A DNA stretch of 6,036 bases. Origin: Desulfobacteraceae bacterium. Its GTDB lineage: Bacteria; Desulfobacterota; DSM-4660; Desulfatiglandales; Desulfatiglandaceae. A program made the position numbers and the translations under genes. Location: NCBI GenBank assembly GCA_030589715.1, contig JAUUVE010000150.1, forward strand, positions 1 to 6,036. Reading direction: 5' to 3'. A model generated the notes under the pieces. It was not told where the DNA came from and searched no databases. It saw nothing but the letters and a program-made list of their open reading frames with translations. Positions 5,270 through 6,036 of this stretch are shown piece by piece. The stretch's first letter is position 1; each line of letters starts with the position of its first letter.

Positions 5270-6036
5270 ATGGGCATCACAAGGCAGTTGGCTCAATTCG
5301 TTGTGAATCAATCTTTTTCAGATATTCCTAATGCTGTTAAGGGGCAGGCAAAATATACCATAATCGATACGCTTGGCTGTTGTATCGCTGGTTATACTGA
5401 AGCCAGAGAGGAGTGTGAGTGGGTCATCAATTTGATCAAGGATCTTGGGGGAAAACCCGAATCCAGCGTGTTCATGAGCGGATTCAAGACATCCCCACCA
5501 TTTGCCGCGTTGGCAAACGGAACCATGATCCACTCCATCGATTTTGATGACACGCACATGGGCTCCATCTCTCATTTCAGCGCTTCATTGGTCCCCACGG
5601 TCTTTTCCCTGGGAGAACGACTCCGCGCCGATGGACCCGGTTTACTCGAAGCCTTTGTCGTGGGGTTTGAAATTGGAGCAAGGGTGGGTAGAGAGATGAT
5701 GCCGTCCCATTACCGATTCTGGCATCCAACAAGTACATTCGGATCGCTTGCATCGGTTGCGGCTGCTTCAAAATTGTTGAAATTGGACGAGGTACAGACA
5801 GAGTACGCAATGGGCCTGGCGGCCGATCAGGCCGCCGGCCTTAGATATTGTATCGACAAAGGGGACTATTCAAAGAGCCTTCATCCTGGTTTTGCAGCCA
5901 TGCAGGGCGTGATGCTGGCCCTGTTGGTCGAAAAGGGAGCCAACGGTCCAAAAGGGATTTTGGAGTACCCAACCGGTTTTTGTTATGCATTTTCCGAGGA
6001 ACCCAATATCGAGAAAATAGCTCAGGGGCTTGGAGA
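5270..6036 (+). CDS. MmgE/PrpD family protein, N-terminal 255 residues (cut by window edge)
   Basis: This family includes 2-methylcitrate dehydratase, cis-aconitate decarboxylase and iminodisuccinate epimerase, all acting on small polycarboxylates without a metal cluster. Visible family features are IIDTLGCCIAG (31-41), the acidic motif DFDDTH (91-96), H102, the WHPTSTFG segment (151-158), QAAGLR (187-192), KSLHPGFAAMQG (202-213) and GPKGILEYPTGF (226-237). Aspartate, threonine, the histidines and K202 fall where active-site residues of cis-aconitate decarboxylase lie. The usual HPSA after the acidic motif is HFSA here (102-105). The full family length is about 450-500 residues, so nearly half is missing to the right. 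It starts 33 bp after the ene-reductase stop with no terminator between, so the two are very probably co-transcribed. The exact reaction cannot be chosen from this part. Confidence 0.93.
   Translation, partial: MGITRQLAQFVVNQSFSDIPNAVKGQAKYTIIDTLGCCIAGYTEAREECEWVINLIKDLGGKPESSVFMSGFKTSPPFAALANGTMIHSIDFDDTHMGSISHFSASLVPTVFSLGERLRADGPGLLEAFVVGFEIGARVGREMMPSHYRFWHPTSTFGSLASVAAASKLLKLDEVQTEYAMGLAADQAAGLRYCIDKGDYSKSLHPGFAAMQGVMLALLVEKGANGPKGILEYPTGFCYAFSEEPNIEKIAQGLG

Noticed and set aside
1..6036. CRISPR array, rRNA, toxin-antitoxin or phage-defence genes
   Set aside because: I see no regularly spaced repeats, RNA gene signatures or defence protein motifs. Every long reading frame is a metabolic enzyme or an antisense shadow.

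Overview
This window looks like an accessory catabolic locus from an anaerobic bacterium. It holds two divergent gene blocks that face away from a shared regulatory region of about 308 bp (1533-1840). The minus-strand block encodes a DapA/N-acetylneuraminate-lyase superfamily enzyme, followed 155 bp downstream by the N-terminal part of an acyl-CoA dehydrogenase that runs off the left edge. The plus-strand block encodes an iron-type (group III) alcohol dehydrogenase, a large FadH/BaiCD-like Fe-S flavoprotein (Old Yellow Enzyme barrel plus FAD/NAD(P) domains), and the first 255 residues of an MmgE/PrpD-family dehydratase that runs off the right edge. Every gene has a clear GGAG or GGAGG ribosome binding site.

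Organism: moderate GC by eye, strong Shine-Dalgarno sequences, and a mix of acyl-CoA dehydrogenase, 4Fe-4S ene-reductase, iron alcohol dehydrogenase and MmgE/PrpD genes. This would fit an anaerobic Desulfobacterota (deltaproteobacterial) genome, or less likely a Clostridia-like one. It is an inference from gene content; no taxonomic marker is present.

Layout: 1-447 acyl-CoA dehydrogenase (minus, partial); 448-602 spacer; 603-1532 DHDPS/NAL-family lyase (minus); 1533-1840 divergent control region rich in dyads; 1841-3019 iron alcohol dehydrogenase (plus); 3020-3274 a structured, repeat-rich spacer that looks like a small inserted element between 9-bp direct repeats; 3275-5236 Fe-S ene-reductase (plus); 5237-5269 short spacer; 5270-6036 MmgE/PrpD (plus, partial).

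How the genes may work together: the enzymes cover aldol cleavage or hydration (DHDPS fold), alcohol/aldehyde interconversion, C=C reduction, hydroxyacid dehydration or a related carboxylate reaction (MmgE/PrpD), and acyl-CoA oxidation. That set fits breakdown of a branched or unsaturated carboxylic acid or alcohol, but the sequence does not identify the substrate.

The most unusual part is the 255-bp spacer at 3020-3274. It has a 9-bp direct repeat at its edges, three copies of a CGTTCA/GGTTCA module, and nested complementary arms. Removing one direct repeat and everything between the two would leave only 24 bp between the alcohol dehydrogenase and ene-reductase genes, a normal operon spacing.
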